Positions 35,560-43,590 of a stretch of 64,000 bases of DNA are shown piece by piece. Under the pieces are notes generated by a model, which was not told where the DNA came from, searched no databases, and worked only from the letters and a program-made list of their open reading frames with translations. Positions within the stretch are counted from its first letter, which is position 1; the number at the start of each line of letters is the position of its first letter. The DNA is from Clostridium_I sp047718555. Its GTDB lineage: Bacteria > Bacillota > Clostridia > Clostridiales > Clostridiaceae. The stretch is from assembly GCF_047718555.1 (NCBI RefSeq), contig NZ_JBDNRK010000015.1:1-64000 (forward strand), in the 5' to 3' direction. Position numbers and translations under genes: made by a program.

Positions 35560-35994
35560 CTAATCTATGTCAACAGATTTAAATTTTTTCTTCATACGTA
35601 TTTTAGTTCCAGAATCATTAGATTCTATTTCTACACTATCCATAAAGGTTTCCATTACAGTAAACCCCATACCTGACCTCTCAAGATCTGGTCTTGAAGT
35701 ATAAAGTGGTTCTCTAGCTTGTTCTATATTTTCAATACCACATCCATGATCAATAATAATTACAGTAATTTCATTTTTATTTAATTCAGCCCTAATTTCA
35801 ACTACTCCCGATTTATCATCCTTATATCCATGTATTATTGCATTGGTAACAGCCTCCGAAACAGCCGTTTTAACATCTGTAATTTCTTCGATTGTAGGAT
35901 CCAGCTGTGATGCAAAAGCTGCTACTGCTACTCTTGCAAAGCTCTCATTCTGAGATTTACTCAAAAATTCTACCCTCATCATATTATCGTACAT
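35560..35994 (-). CDS. spoIIAB: Anti-sigma F factor SpoIIAB
   Basis: Protein kinase and anti-sigma factor: binds SigF, and phosphorylates SpoIIAA. GHKL ATPase motifs AVSEAVTNAIIHGYKD (N box), DHGCGIENIEQA (G1) and RSGMGFTVMETFMD (G2). Opens MYDNMMRVEFLSKSQNESFARVAVAAF, close to Bacillus SpoIIAB. 144 residues. Ribosome site GGGGGG 6 nt upstream. It lies 69 bp downstream of spoIIAA. Confidence 0.96.
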   Translation of the reverse strand: MYDNMMRVEFLSKSQNESFARVAVAAFASQLDPTIEEITDVKTAVSEAVTNAIIHGYKDDKSGVVEIRAELNKNEITVIIIDHGCGIENIEQAREPLYTSRPDLERSGMGFTVMETFMDSVEIESNDSGTKIRMKKKFKSVDID

Positions 35995-36063
35995 TAAAAT
36001 CCCCCCGTATAAAATAATTACATTTTATATTTATTTACTATCTATGTTAGAATACTTCAAGTT

Positions 36064-36399
36064 CTATATTACTTCAATGGCCTCTTGTACACTTTTATAT
36101 AACTTTATTATTTTAAACATTCCAGAAAGCTCAAATACCCTCTTTACAGATTCCTGCACATTTGCTATGCATATTTCTCCCTTTTTCATAGAAAGCTTTT
36201 TATATCGCCCTATAACCACACCAATACCAGAGCTGTCCATAAAGTTTACATTTGAAAAGTCTAATATAACCTTATTGGAGCCATTTCTCGCAATTCTATC
36301 ATCAATTTTATTTCTCACTTCTTCTGCACTATGATGATCAAGTTCCCCTGTTAATTTAACAATTAACTTATCTTCATTCTTGTAAAACTCAATATACAT
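36064..36399 (-). CDS. spoIIAA: Anti-sigma F factor antagonist SpoIIAA
   Basis: STAS-domain protein that, when unphosphorylated, releases SigF from SpoIIAB. The regulatory serine lies in FMDSSGIGVVIGRYK (Ser56/Ser57), with LDHHSAEEVRNKID near the start. 111 residues, normal. Start at 36399 follows GGGGGGAAG. First gene of the spoIIA operon, with a SigH-type promoter about 60-90 bp upstream. Confidence 0.96.
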   Translation of the reverse strand: MYIEFYKNEDKLIVKLTGELDHHSAEEVRNKIDDRIARNGSNKVILDFSNVNFMDSSGIGVVIGRYKKLSMKKGEICIANVQESVKRVFELSGMFKIIKLYKSVQEAIEVI

Positions 36400-36457
36400 T
36401 AAATCTTCCCCCCAAGGTTTTATTGTAATTTATTTTATAAATACAAATCATATAAAG

Positions 36458-36486
36458 TAATTCTATACTTTTCTTTATTTTCCTTC
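36458..36486 (-). promoter_or_regulatory. Predicted SigH promoter of spoIIAA-spoIIAB-sigF
   Basis: On the minus strand: minus-35 GAAGGAAAA (36478-36486), an 11-bp spacer, and minus-10 ATAGAATTA (36458-36466). Both fit the SigH consensus RnAGGAwWW and RnnGAATww without mismatch. The Bacillus spoIIA operon is likewise controlled by SigH and Spo0A; no convincing Spo0A box was seen. Confidence 0.75.
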
Positions 36487-36845
36487 TTTTTCCATAAATT
36501 ATTTTACATCTTATATTCTTACCAATAATATTTTTTTTATACACTGTTGTGTAAATAATATTAAAATAGTTATTGGAAATACTAATTAATATGGTTGTTT
36601 ATTAGTAATATAAGAAGATGTCAAGGTAAAATTGGCAATATTTACACCCCTGGGGCGTAAATATTATAATTGAATATTGCTGAATTTTCAACTTATTGTT
36701 ATAATATTAGTACTATTTTAAAATGTAAACCGAATAACTAACCAATACAATAAATGAAAATATGAAGGGTAGGTGAATATCCTGATTTAGCAAAAATATT
36801 GACAGATAAAATTGTTTAGTATTTTAAAAATCAGGTATTTTACAT
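36487..36845. other. Intergenic stretch between spoIIA and speE (divergent)
   Basis: About 360 bp of AT-rich sequence between diverging genes. It holds the family A repeat at 36637. No short gene with a ribosome site was seen. Confidence 0.5.
36637..36665. repeat. Dispersed palindromic repeat, family A copy 3
   Basis: Near-perfect 29-bp dyad: ATATTTACACCCC, centre, GGGGCGTAAATAT. Only the central base and one arm position break the symmetry. It lies about 180 bp upstream of speE. It looks like an operator, but the same motif at 15849 and (diverged) 5995 marks it as a repeat family. Confidence 0.6.
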
Positions 36846-37673
36846 ATGGAAATGTGGATAAAAGAAGCTCAAATTGAAGATGCTGCAATGACTTATAAAG
36901 TTAAAGAAACTTTAGTGACAAAAAGAACTAAATATCAAGATTTAGCAATATTAGATACTTATTTCTTTGGAAGAATGCTGGTATTGGATGGAATAATACA
37001 AACTACTATTAAGGATGAATTTGTATATCATGAAATGATAGCCCATATTCCTCTTTTTACACATCCTAATCCCAAGAAAGTATTAGTAGTAGGTGGAGGA
37101 GATGGAGGAGTTATAAGAGAAGTTTTAAAACATCCATCTGTAGAAAAAGCAGTTTTATGTGAAATTGACGGTGATGTAGTTGAGGAATGTAAAAAATATT
37201 TACCTGAAATAAGCTGTGCATTAGACAATCCTAAATGTGAAGTTTTTATAGGTGATGGAATAAAATATGTAAATGAACACAAAAATGAATTTGATGTTAT
37301 AATAGTTGATTCAACAGATCCTTTTGGTGCTGCTGAAGGTCTTTTTGGCGGAAGTTTTTATGAAAAAATTAAAGAATGTCTTACAGAGGATGGTATATTT
37401 ATAGCTCAAACAGAGACACCTTTTTATCTGCCTGAAGTTGTAAAAAGGGTGTTTAATGATTCGAAAGCTATTTTCAAAATTACAAAGCTATTTATGGCTG
37501 CTATACCAACTTATCCGGGAGGGTATTGGAGTTTTACTATAGGTTCTAAAAAATATGATCCTGAGAATGTAGATCTTAACAACTATGAAGATTTAGATAC
37601 AAAATATTATACTAAAAAAATTCATAAAGCAGCTTTCGTGCTCCCAAAATACGTAGAGGACTTAATAAAATAA
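36846..37673 (+). CDS. speE: Spermidine synthase (polyamine aminopropyltransferase)
   Basis: Transfers an aminopropyl group from decarboxylated S-adenosylmethionine to putrescine. Motifs: VVGGGDGGVIREVLKHPSV (cofactor loop), LCEIDGDVVEECKKYLP, IIVDSTDPFGAAEGLF (catalytic Asp) and TYPGGYWSFTIGS. 275 residues, typical. Start 36846 preceded by AGGT at 9 nt. No speD or speA partner is beside it; it is monocistronic with a strong terminator. Confidence 0.96.
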   Translation: MEMWIKEAQIEDAAMTYKVKETLVTKRTKYQDLAILDTYFFGRMLVLDGIIQTTIKDEFVYHEMIAHIPLFTHPNPKKVLVVGGGDGGVIREVLKHPSVEKAVLCEIDGDVVEECKKYLPEISCALDNPKCEVFIGDGIKYVNEHKNEFDVIIVDSTDPFGAAEGLFGGSFYEKIKECLTEDGIFIAQTETPFYLPEVVKRVFNDSKAIFKITKLFMAAIPTYPGGYWSFTIGSKKYDPENVDLNNYEDLDTKYYTKKIHKAAFVLPKYVEDLIK

Positions 37674-37676
37674 TAC

Positions 37677-37710
37677 TTAGGCATATGAAAATAAATGAAT
37701 ATTTATTTTA
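37677..37710. repeat. Repeat family D copy 3
   Basis: TTAGGCATATGAAAATAAAT followed by GAATATTTATTTTACA, immediately after the speE stop. AAAATAAAT/ATTTATTTT gives a small dyad. Confidence 0.4.
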
Positions 37711-37714
37711 CAAT

Positions 37715-37750
37715 AAAAAACAGATTTTCACTTTATAAAATCTGTTTTTT
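37715..37750. terminator. Bidirectional terminator between speE and the methyltransferase gene
   Basis: Perfect 14-bp stem AAAAAACAGATTTT/AAAATCTGTTTTTT with an 8-nt loop. The last codons and stop of the minus-strand methyltransferase (37733) fall inside it. Confidence 0.9.
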
Positions 37751-39499
37751 TATTATATTAATTTCTTCTTCTGTAAGCTGAAACACATCATATAAATAAT
37801 TATCATCAAAATTATTTGTCATAGTTGGAATACAAAGCTTCATAAGATTATTGGGATAGTATTCATACATATTTTCTCCCAACTTTTTACCAAAGGTTTT
37901 AAAATAGAATTCATATATTTTGCTATTGAGAACAAATAAAAGATATTCATAGGTAAATGGTACATTTTCCTTAAGTTTAAGAGCATATACATCTGCACTA
38001 AAAAAACTTCCTCTATCCAATGCAAATCTATTATTTTCAGATTTATATGGAAATACAATTTTTTCACCATCAAAAATACTTCTATTTCTCCCCCATTGCA
38101 AATGATACCATTTTCTGATACCATTTCTACATTCTCTCCTGTTTAAAAGTTTATCCTTATAACTTTCCATGTACTTTACAGCATTGGGATAGCTCTCTTC
38201 TCTATCAATGTTATCTGCATATATTATGTATTTGCATGTACTATCTATACTGCCTTTTTTTATAAAGCTGCTTTTTATCCAGGGCTCTAATATATTTTTT
38301 TCTATACCTTCATTTTTTATAATCTCTTCATCCACTACAAAAGCTTTATCACAACCTGTAATTATACCCTGATAACTTTCACATATATTAGCCAAATTAG
38401 TAAAACTATTTTTTTCTATTTTATTTATAATCTTTCTTTCTGTTTCATCTCTTAATATCCACCCTTTATTATTAAGAATATTTTTTTTAATATAAAATTT
38501 CTTATAATATTCACCTTCATTTAAAAAAAGAGAATTATAAAATAATATCTTATTCTTCTTTATATTACCATCAGGTTTTATAATTTCTATATCTTTTTTT
38601 ATGTCCTGTGAATTCACCAAAAAAATTATAACAGGATCTATTCCCACTTGTTTAAAAGGCCTTATTCCATAAAAATCCACTATTTTCTCTATAGAACATA
38701 ACTCTTTAAAAATCTTTCTAAGTTCTTCTCCACTGGGCGATTCTAAAAAATATCTAGAGGTAATAAAAGATATTTTTCCAGATTTTTTTAAATTTAAAAT
38801 GGCTTTTTGAAAAAAACAATAGGAAATATCACCTTTGTCCTTATATATTTCGGAATATAATTTCTTTAATTTTAAACTATATTCTCTATCTACAGCTTTT
38901 TGACCAACATAAGGCGGATTACTTATAATTACATTAAACTTGTTTTTTATGTCCTCTGTTAAAAAATCTCTTTCCACAAAATTATCACTATATATACAAT
39001 TGCTTTCACTAAATAAATCTATTAATAATATTTTTAATGCATTTTTATCTATATCAAATCCAAATAAATTATTTTTTATTATATGAATACTTATACTTTC
39101 TTCCTTTAATTTAATATTACTATTTTTGTTTATACTCTCCAAATTTTCTCTATATAAATTAAATAAATATTTATAACATGAAATTAAAATATTCCCACAA
39201 CCACAGGCTGGATCCAATATTTTTATAAAGGGATTTTCTATTATATCCTCAGCCTTTATAGTATTTAAAATCATGTAATTTCCTATTTCTAAAGGTGTAT
39301 ACACAACTCCTTTTTCTTTATTTTTTCTCATAAACTCATAATAAACTGCTGAAAAATACTGATTTTCCTCTATATTCATTTTTCGCTTATAATTTTTAAT
39401 TGAAATAATTTTATAAACATTATCTATGGGCTGTAAAATTATATTATATAATTCATTAATTTCATTTAAAAAAATGTCCAATATTTCAAATAACTCCAT
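37733..39499 (-). CDS. Orphan adenine-N6 DNA methyltransferase, CamA-like
   Basis: Type II gamma-class adenine methyltransferase with target-recognition region. SAM site ILDPACGCGNILIS (residues 96-103 hold the core), catalytic NPPYVGQKAV (near 193), preceded by GVVYTPLEIGNYM. The C-terminal half has YQGIITGCDKAFVV, NRRECRNGIRKWYHLQWGR and PYKSENNRFALDRGSFFSAD. These stretches strongly recall Clostridioides difficile CamA, a solitary enzyme that methylates CAAAAA and affects sporulation; the comparison is from memory. 588 residues against about 577. No restriction endonuclease is adjacent, and the neighbours are sporulation and wall genes. Start 39499 with GGAGAG upstream. Confidence 0.85.
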   Translation of the reverse strand: MELFEILDIFLNEINELYNIILQPIDNVYKIISIKNYKRKMNIEENQYFSAVYYEFMRKNKEKGVVYTPLEIGNYMILNTIKAEDIIENPFIKILDPACGCGNILISCYKYLFNLYRENLESINKNSNIKLKEESISIHIIKNNLFGFDIDKNALKILLIDLFSESNCIYSDNFVERDFLTEDIKNKFNVIISNPPYVGQKAVDREYSLKLKKLYSEIYKDKGDISYCFFQKAILNLKKSGKISFITSRYFLESPSGEELRKIFKELCSIEKIVDFYGIRPFKQVGIDPVIIFLVNSQDIKKDIEIIKPDGNIKKNKILFYNSLFLNEGEYYKKFYIKKNILNNKGWILRDETERKIINKIEKNSFTNLANICESYQGIITGCDKAFVVDEEIIKNEGIEKNILEPWIKSSFIKKGSIDSTCKYIIYADNIDREESYPNAVKYMESYKDKLLNRRECRNGIRKWYHLQWGRNRSIFDGEKIVFPYKSENNRFALDRGSFFSADVYALKLKENVPFTYEYLLFVLNSKIYEFYFKTFGKKLGENMYEYYPNNLMKLCIPTMTNNFDDNYLYDVFQLTEEEINIIKKQIL

Positions 39500-39645
39500 T
39501 GTATATTTCTCTCCAGTATGTACAAAATATTATCGACTAAAAGTAATTAATTTCTACAATATTAAATTATAGCATAGAGCAAGGAAATTTGCTTTAGTTA
39601 TCAAAAATATAATAAAATACACCTACAGAAGGAAAGGGATTATAT

Positions 39646-40485
39646 TTGAAAAATAACAATAAAAAACTATTTATTATTTTAAGCCTTGTAATTACTCTAA
39701 CTACAACTCTTTGTAATAATGCAGCAGCTATTGTTTTATTTAAAAATGACAGTATAAATAAAACTTATTTAAATGCAAGGACTGCTGATAATTTAAGTAC
39801 TAAAGAAAACAGCTGGTATATTGTACCTGCATCCGAGGAAAAAATTCCAAGAGTTGACATAGATGTAGATTGGCTAAAAAAATACAACGGCTATTATATA
39901 GGTGACACTAATAATAAATATATTTTCTTAACCTTTGATGAAGGATATGAAAATGGCTATACGGCAAAAATTTTAGACATATTAAAGGCTAATAATGTAA
40001 AAGCTGCCTTTTTTGTAACAGTACCCTATATAAAATCAAATAAAGAACTAGTTAAACGAATGGCAGATGAAGGCAATTTAGTATGTAATCATTCTAATAC
40101 ACACCCTTCCATGGCCACTATTACAAATGAAGAAAAATTCAAATGGGAACTTACTTCCACTGAAGAGGCTTATAAGGAAGCTACTGGTTATGATATGAGT
40201 AAATTTTTCAGACCTCCCATGGGCAGATATAGTGAACTGTCATTAAATTATACCAATAAACTTGGTTACAAAACAATCTTTTGGAGTCTTGCCCATAAAG
40301 ATTGGCTTAAAGATAATCAGCCGAATCCCGAACAGGCCAAGAAGCTTATTTTAAAGAGAACCCATCCCGGCGGCATATATTTGCTGCACGCAGTTTCAAA
40401 AACTAATACAGATATATTGGATTCACTTATAAAAGAATGGAAGAGCAGAGGCTATGAATTTAAAACTTTAAATGATCTGCCATGA
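39646..40485 (+). CDS. pdaA: Polysaccharide deacetylase, PdaA-type
   Basis: NodB-fold deacetylase. N-terminal signal/anchor (LFIILSLVITLTTTLC), then the metal motif TFDEGYENGYT with the second Asp replaced by Glu as in PdaA, HSNTHPSM, RPPMGRYSELS and LLHAVSKTN. PdaA removes N-acetyl from muramic acid to make muramic-delta-lactam in spore cortex, essential for germination. 279 residues. Start is TTG 39646, with AAGGG 7 nt upstream. It lies among sporulation genes and diverges from the CamA-like gene; a terminator follows directly. Confidence 0.88.
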   Translation: MKNNNKKLFIILSLVITLTTTLCNNAAAIVLFKNDSINKTYLNARTADNLSTKENSWYIVPASEEKIPRVDIDVDWLKKYNGYYIGDTNNKYIFLTFDEGYENGYTAKILDILKANNVKAAFFVTVPYIKSNKELVKRMADEGNLVCNHSNTHPSMATITNEEKFKWELTSTEEAYKEATGYDMSKFFRPPMGRYSELSLNYTNKLGYKTIFWSLAHKDWLKDNQPNPEQAKKLILKRTHPGGIYLLHAVSKTNTDILDSLIKEWKSRGYEFKTLNDLP

Positions 40486-40500
40486 GTTTTATATTACAAT

Positions 40501-40548
40501 TTTAAAATGAGGCTAGAATTAAGCTTTTATCCTCATTTTAAAATTTTT
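40501..40548 (+). terminator. Terminator of the pdaA-like gene
   Basis: Perfect 12-bp stem TTTAAAATGAGG/CCTCATTTTAAA followed by ATTTTTAT, 16 bp after the stop. Confidence 0.9.
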
Positions 40549-40758
40549 ATCCGATGACTAGCCGCTGTAACACTCCACCGCACACAGCGAAAGCGATTCA
40601 CACAAAATCTAAGATTTTGGTTCTCTGCTTGCACACAGCGAAAGTGATTCACACAAAATTAAAAATTTTGGTTCTCTACTTTTCTAAAGGTGGAGATAAC
40701 ACCGGCACGTCCCTGGATAATTCATCTAAACTCAGTGGGAATACAAACTCCCACTGAG
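40547..40758 (-). repeat. Structured repeat, family B copy 1 (two modules)
   Basis: Minus-strand orientation: hairpin CTCAGTGGGA...TCCCACTGAG (40731-40758), then a core at 40547-40720. The core has TTATCC/GGATAA ends, AGGGACGT facing TAGTCATC, a GCCG/CGGC helix and CTCCACC/GGTGGAG. Its apical part holds two tandem copies of a 47-nt module beginning AGAGAACCAAAAT and ending GCTGTGTGC. It lies downstream of the FTCD-like gene in the same orientation. Confidence 0.8.
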
Positions 40759-40928
40759 TAAGATTCATTGATTAATCAGTTGATTATGGTTTCAAAAAAA
40801 TTTCATAGTTTAAAGAAGTAAACTACTCTCCACTTATAGAAATGAAAGCTTCCTGATCCCAAAAGTTCATAACCTGCGCTATCCATCTCCTAATATAGAG
40901 ACTTCTGCATATTAAGTTAAATCTGAAT

Positions 40929-41570
40929 TTACATCCCCAACATTTTATCTACTACATACAATATTGCCATCTTATTATTTTTGCTTTGCTCTAATAATTT
41001 TTGTGATTCTTCCTGCAGTTTAACTTTTATAGTTTCATCCTTTATTCCTGATAAATTTATGTCTATATTTAATATAGCTATCTCCACTACTGAATGAGCA
41101 AGTATAGCAGCACAACCTGCATCAGATACAGCAAATTTATTTCCATATTCACAGGCAACAGATATTATTTCATATATTTTGTTTGTCTTTTCAATTAACT
41201 CCATAGGAACCTTGGCTGCTGCTTCATATCCTTTTGCTATCGCCTTACTTCTAAGCTGTCTTGAGCTCTCTGTATCTTTAGGCATCTTAAAAGCATTAAT
41301 TATCTCCAAAAAAGCTTCTCCATCTTTATCTATGTAAGCAATAAATTCTTCTTTTGCTCTTTCGGCTTCATTTAAACTCTTTCCCAATAATTCTTTAACG
41401 GAGTCATCATAACCTTCATAGACCTTCTTACCTATAGTAAGATTAAATACCATAGAAGTGAGTGAAGCTGCTAATGCAGCTGTTAAAGCTGCTGCTCCAC
41501 CGCCACCAGGAGCTGGTGAACTACTGGAAAGTACCTTTGAGAATTCCCCTATTGTCATATTTTCATACAT
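40929..41570 (-). CDS. Cyclodeaminase/cyclohydrolase family protein (FTCD C-domain)
   Basis: All-helical protein of the formiminotransferase-cyclodeaminase C-terminal family, which includes the folate cyclodeaminase and FchA methenyl-THF cyclohydrolase. Signature SSSPAPGGGGAAALTAALAASL near residue 20, and SDAGCAAILAHSVVEIAILNI later. 213 residues. Start 41570 (MYENMTIGEF); a longer ATG at 41594 has no ribosome site. No folate or histidine-degradation genes are adjacent, so substrate is uncertain. Confidence 0.85.
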   Translation of the reverse strand: MYENMTIGEFSKVLSSSSPAPGGGGAAALTAALAASLTSMVFNLTIGKKVYEGYDDSVKELLGKSLNEAERAKEEFIAYIDKDGEAFLEIINAFKMPKDTESSRQLRSKAIAKGYEAAAKVPMELIEKTNKIYEIISVACEYGNKFAVSDAGCAAILAHSVVEIAILNIDINLSGIKDETIKVKLQEESQKLLEQSKNNKMAILYVVDKMLGM

Positions 41571-41594
41571 TTTAAGCACCACTTTCATAAACAA

Positions 41595-41924
41595 ATTGTA
41601 AGATTCTTATCACATGAGTAATATTTTATCACATATACTAAAAATTTTGTAGATAAAATTTTGTATATATTTTAAACTAATAAAATTGTGCTGGATAACT
41701 ATATAAAATCAATTAAAATTCTAAACTAAAAATAAATTCAGCAAATTATATGATAATACTTCTTAAATATAAAAGGAAAGCATCTACAATATATTAACTA
41801 CAGATTGCAAATGTTTTCCCTTTATTAATAATTAACAAATATCCAGAAATATTCCCATACTATCTTAAGCTTAGAAGTCAAAGTATTACAGCATCTAGTC
41901 ATTTAATCATGGGATACAAATTTT
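41595..41924. other. Intergenic stretch, terminator only
   Basis: 330 bp. A hairpin at 41775-41819 (GGAAAGCATCTACAAT pairing with ATTGCAAATGTTTTCC) can terminate the nitroreductase gene on the minus strand, where TTTTATATTT follows. Nothing else recognisable. Confidence 0.6.
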
Positions 41925-42491
41925 TTATCTAAGCAAAGTTTTCTCATGCTTTTTACTGAAGGGAGTATTCCAGGTATTCAAAAATACATGTTCATTTACA
42001 TCCTTTATAGGATTATGATATTTTTCTTCATCTATCTCGCCAATAGGTGTCAAAGCCACTACTTTAAAATTATTTGGTATATTCAATATATCTTTTATTG
42101 TTTTTTCTTCAAAAGAAGCTATCCAGCAAGCTCCATATCCTTCATTGGAAGCTGCTAATATAAAATGTTCCATAGCAATGGCACTATCAACTAAATATAA
42201 AGGTTTTTCATCTATATTGCCTGAATCCTCTGGTTCTCCAATAATTAAGGCAACTACCGGTGCATCCTTTATGGCTTCTTTAGCTTCATCTGAGCTATTC
42301 TTTACTGCAGAAGCTATTATATTTTTCTTATACTCATCATCTACTATAACAAATTTATAAGAAGTTTTATTTTTCCATGAAGGTGCCATCATAGCTGCAT
42401 TAATCATTCTACCAAGCTTGTCATCTTTAATTTCCGTAGATTTAAACTTTTTTATACTTTTCCTACTGTTTATTACGTCATAAAAATCCAT
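41925..42491 (-). CDS. Nitroreductase family protein
   Basis: FMN-dependent NAD(P)H oxidoreductase fold. Opening MDFYDVINSRKSIKKFK is the flavin-phosphate motif (SRxSxKxF), followed by AMMAPSWKNKTSYKFVIV and the C-terminal ACWIASFEEKTIKDILNIPNNFKVVALTPIGE. 188 residues, typical of the short type. Start at 42491 with GAGGAG about 8 nt upstream. Physiological substrate unknown. Confidence 0.9.
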   Translation of the reverse strand: MDFYDVINSRKSIKKFKSTEIKDDKLGRMINAAMMAPSWKNKTSYKFVIVDDEYKKNIIASAVKNSSDEAKEAIKDAPVVALIIGEPEDSGNIDEKPLYLVDSAIAMEHFILAASNEGYGACWIASFEEKTIKDILNIPNNFKVVALTPIGEIDEEKYHNPIKDVNEHVFLNTWNTPFSKKHEKTLLR

Positions 42492-42599
42492 TTAACTACA
42501 CTCCTCGCATGTTAATATTCTCTAACTTATTATGCGTAATTAAATAGACATTATTCAGATTAATTATGTTATTAATCTTTAATTCTGAATATTTGAAGA

Positions 42600-42662
42600 T
42601 TGCGAACTGAAATTGGAAAAGTTTGATAGTTACTTCGCCATTTATTACTATTACAAATTAAA
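42600..42662. repeat. Decayed family A related repeat
   Basis: GAACTGAAATTGGAAAA and TACTTCGCCATTTATTAC with TTACTATTACAAATTAAA, matching the flanks of the family A copy at 15841-15905 but lacking its GC palindrome. It sits upstream of the nitroreductase stop side and before the polysaccharide locus. Confidence 0.4.
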
Positions 42663-42677
42663 GTATTATCAAGTATA

Positions 42678-43589
42678 CTATTTGACAAATGCCTTTACTA
42701 TTTCCATATCAATATTTTTTACATCAGCTTTAAATCCACTAATAATATTCTTAATCAAAGTAATAGGCTCTTTTCTAATTATTATTCTCCCTACAGCTTC
42801 TATGAAAATATAAACTGAAAATATGATTTTCTGAAAAAGATTTGCATTTCTCTTTATAAAAACAACTCTATTCCTGTTTAAAAAATAATAACTTAACCCT
42901 CTATATTTTGAAATGGTAGAGGATCCTTTATGATAAATTCTGCTATCATATACACAAAGCAATTTATAGCCTTCTTTACCTGCTTTATAGCAAAATTCAG
43001 TTTCTTCAAAGAATAAAAAATAATTTTCTGGTATTAAACCTATCTTTTCAAATACTTCTCTCCTACAAATAAAACACGCTCCTCCAAGATAATCCACTAA
43101 AATGTCCCTTTTTGGAATATCATTATATTTGTAGCCCTTATATTTACCTTGAGTAAGCCCGCTATAGAGATTTATATTGGCTCCCATGGCTTGTATAATA
43201 TTTTTATCCTCATAATTACATATACAAGGTCCAGCTATTCCTATATCCTTTCTATCCACCATTACTTTAATTATTTTAGTTAAAAAATCTCTTTCTACTA
43301 CCACATCATTATTTAGTACACATATGTAGTCAGCGTCTCTTTCTAGTGCATATTTTATACCTAAATTGTTGCCATTTGCATAACCAAGATTTTTATTGCA
43401 CTTTATAATATTGTAGTAACTAAATTCCTCCTTTAATTTTTCATAAGAATTATCTTTAGAGGAGTTGTCTACAACTACTATTTCGTAGTTATCATAATTT
43501 ATTTGCTGCAAACTCTGTAAACATTCCTTAGTATCCTGAAAGGAATTAAAATTTAATATTATTATAAAAACTTTTGGATTTATCATCAT
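42678..43589 (-). CDS. Glycosyltransferase family 2
   Basis: GT-A transferase of the rhamnosyl/galactofuranosyl-like group. NDP-sugar site in VFIIILNFNSFQDTKECLQSL, then VVDNSSKDNS, YICVLNNDVVVERDFL (DxD-type) and GGACFICRREVFEKIGLIPENYFLFFEETEFCYKA. 303 residues. It begins one base after the GT4 stop, so the two are coupled, and it is the last gene of that transcript. Acceptor sugar unknown. Confidence 0.9.
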   Translation of the reverse strand: MMINPKVFIIILNFNSFQDTKECLQSLQQINYDNYEIVVVDNSSKDNSYEKLKEEFSYYNIIKCNKNLGYANGNNLGIKYALERDADYICVLNNDVVVERDFLTKIIKVMVDRKDIGIAGPCICNYEDKNIIQAMGANINLYSGLTQGKYKGYKYNDIPKRDILVDYLGGACFICRREVFEKIGLIPENYFLFFEETEFCYKAGKEGYKLLCVYDSRIYHKGSSTISKYRGLSYYFLNRNRVVFIKRNANLFQKIIFSVYIFIEAVGRIIIRKEPITLIKNIISGFKADVKNIDMEIVKAFVK

Positions 43590-43590
43590 A

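Noticed and set aside
37733..39499. A restriction-modification system
   Set aside because: No endonuclease, specificity subunit or helicase is adjacent, and the enzyme resembles a solitary methyltransferase.
40568..40690. Two tandem 47-nt repeats that could suggest a CRISPR remnant
   Set aside because: Only two units, separated by 4 nt rather than a spacer, inside a larger folded element, and no cas genes nearby.
40554..40757. A 67-residue ORF rich in repeated HTAKVIHTK-like segments
   Set aside because: It lies entirely in the family B element; its protein repeat merely reflects the duplicated 47-nt module, and it has no ribosome site.
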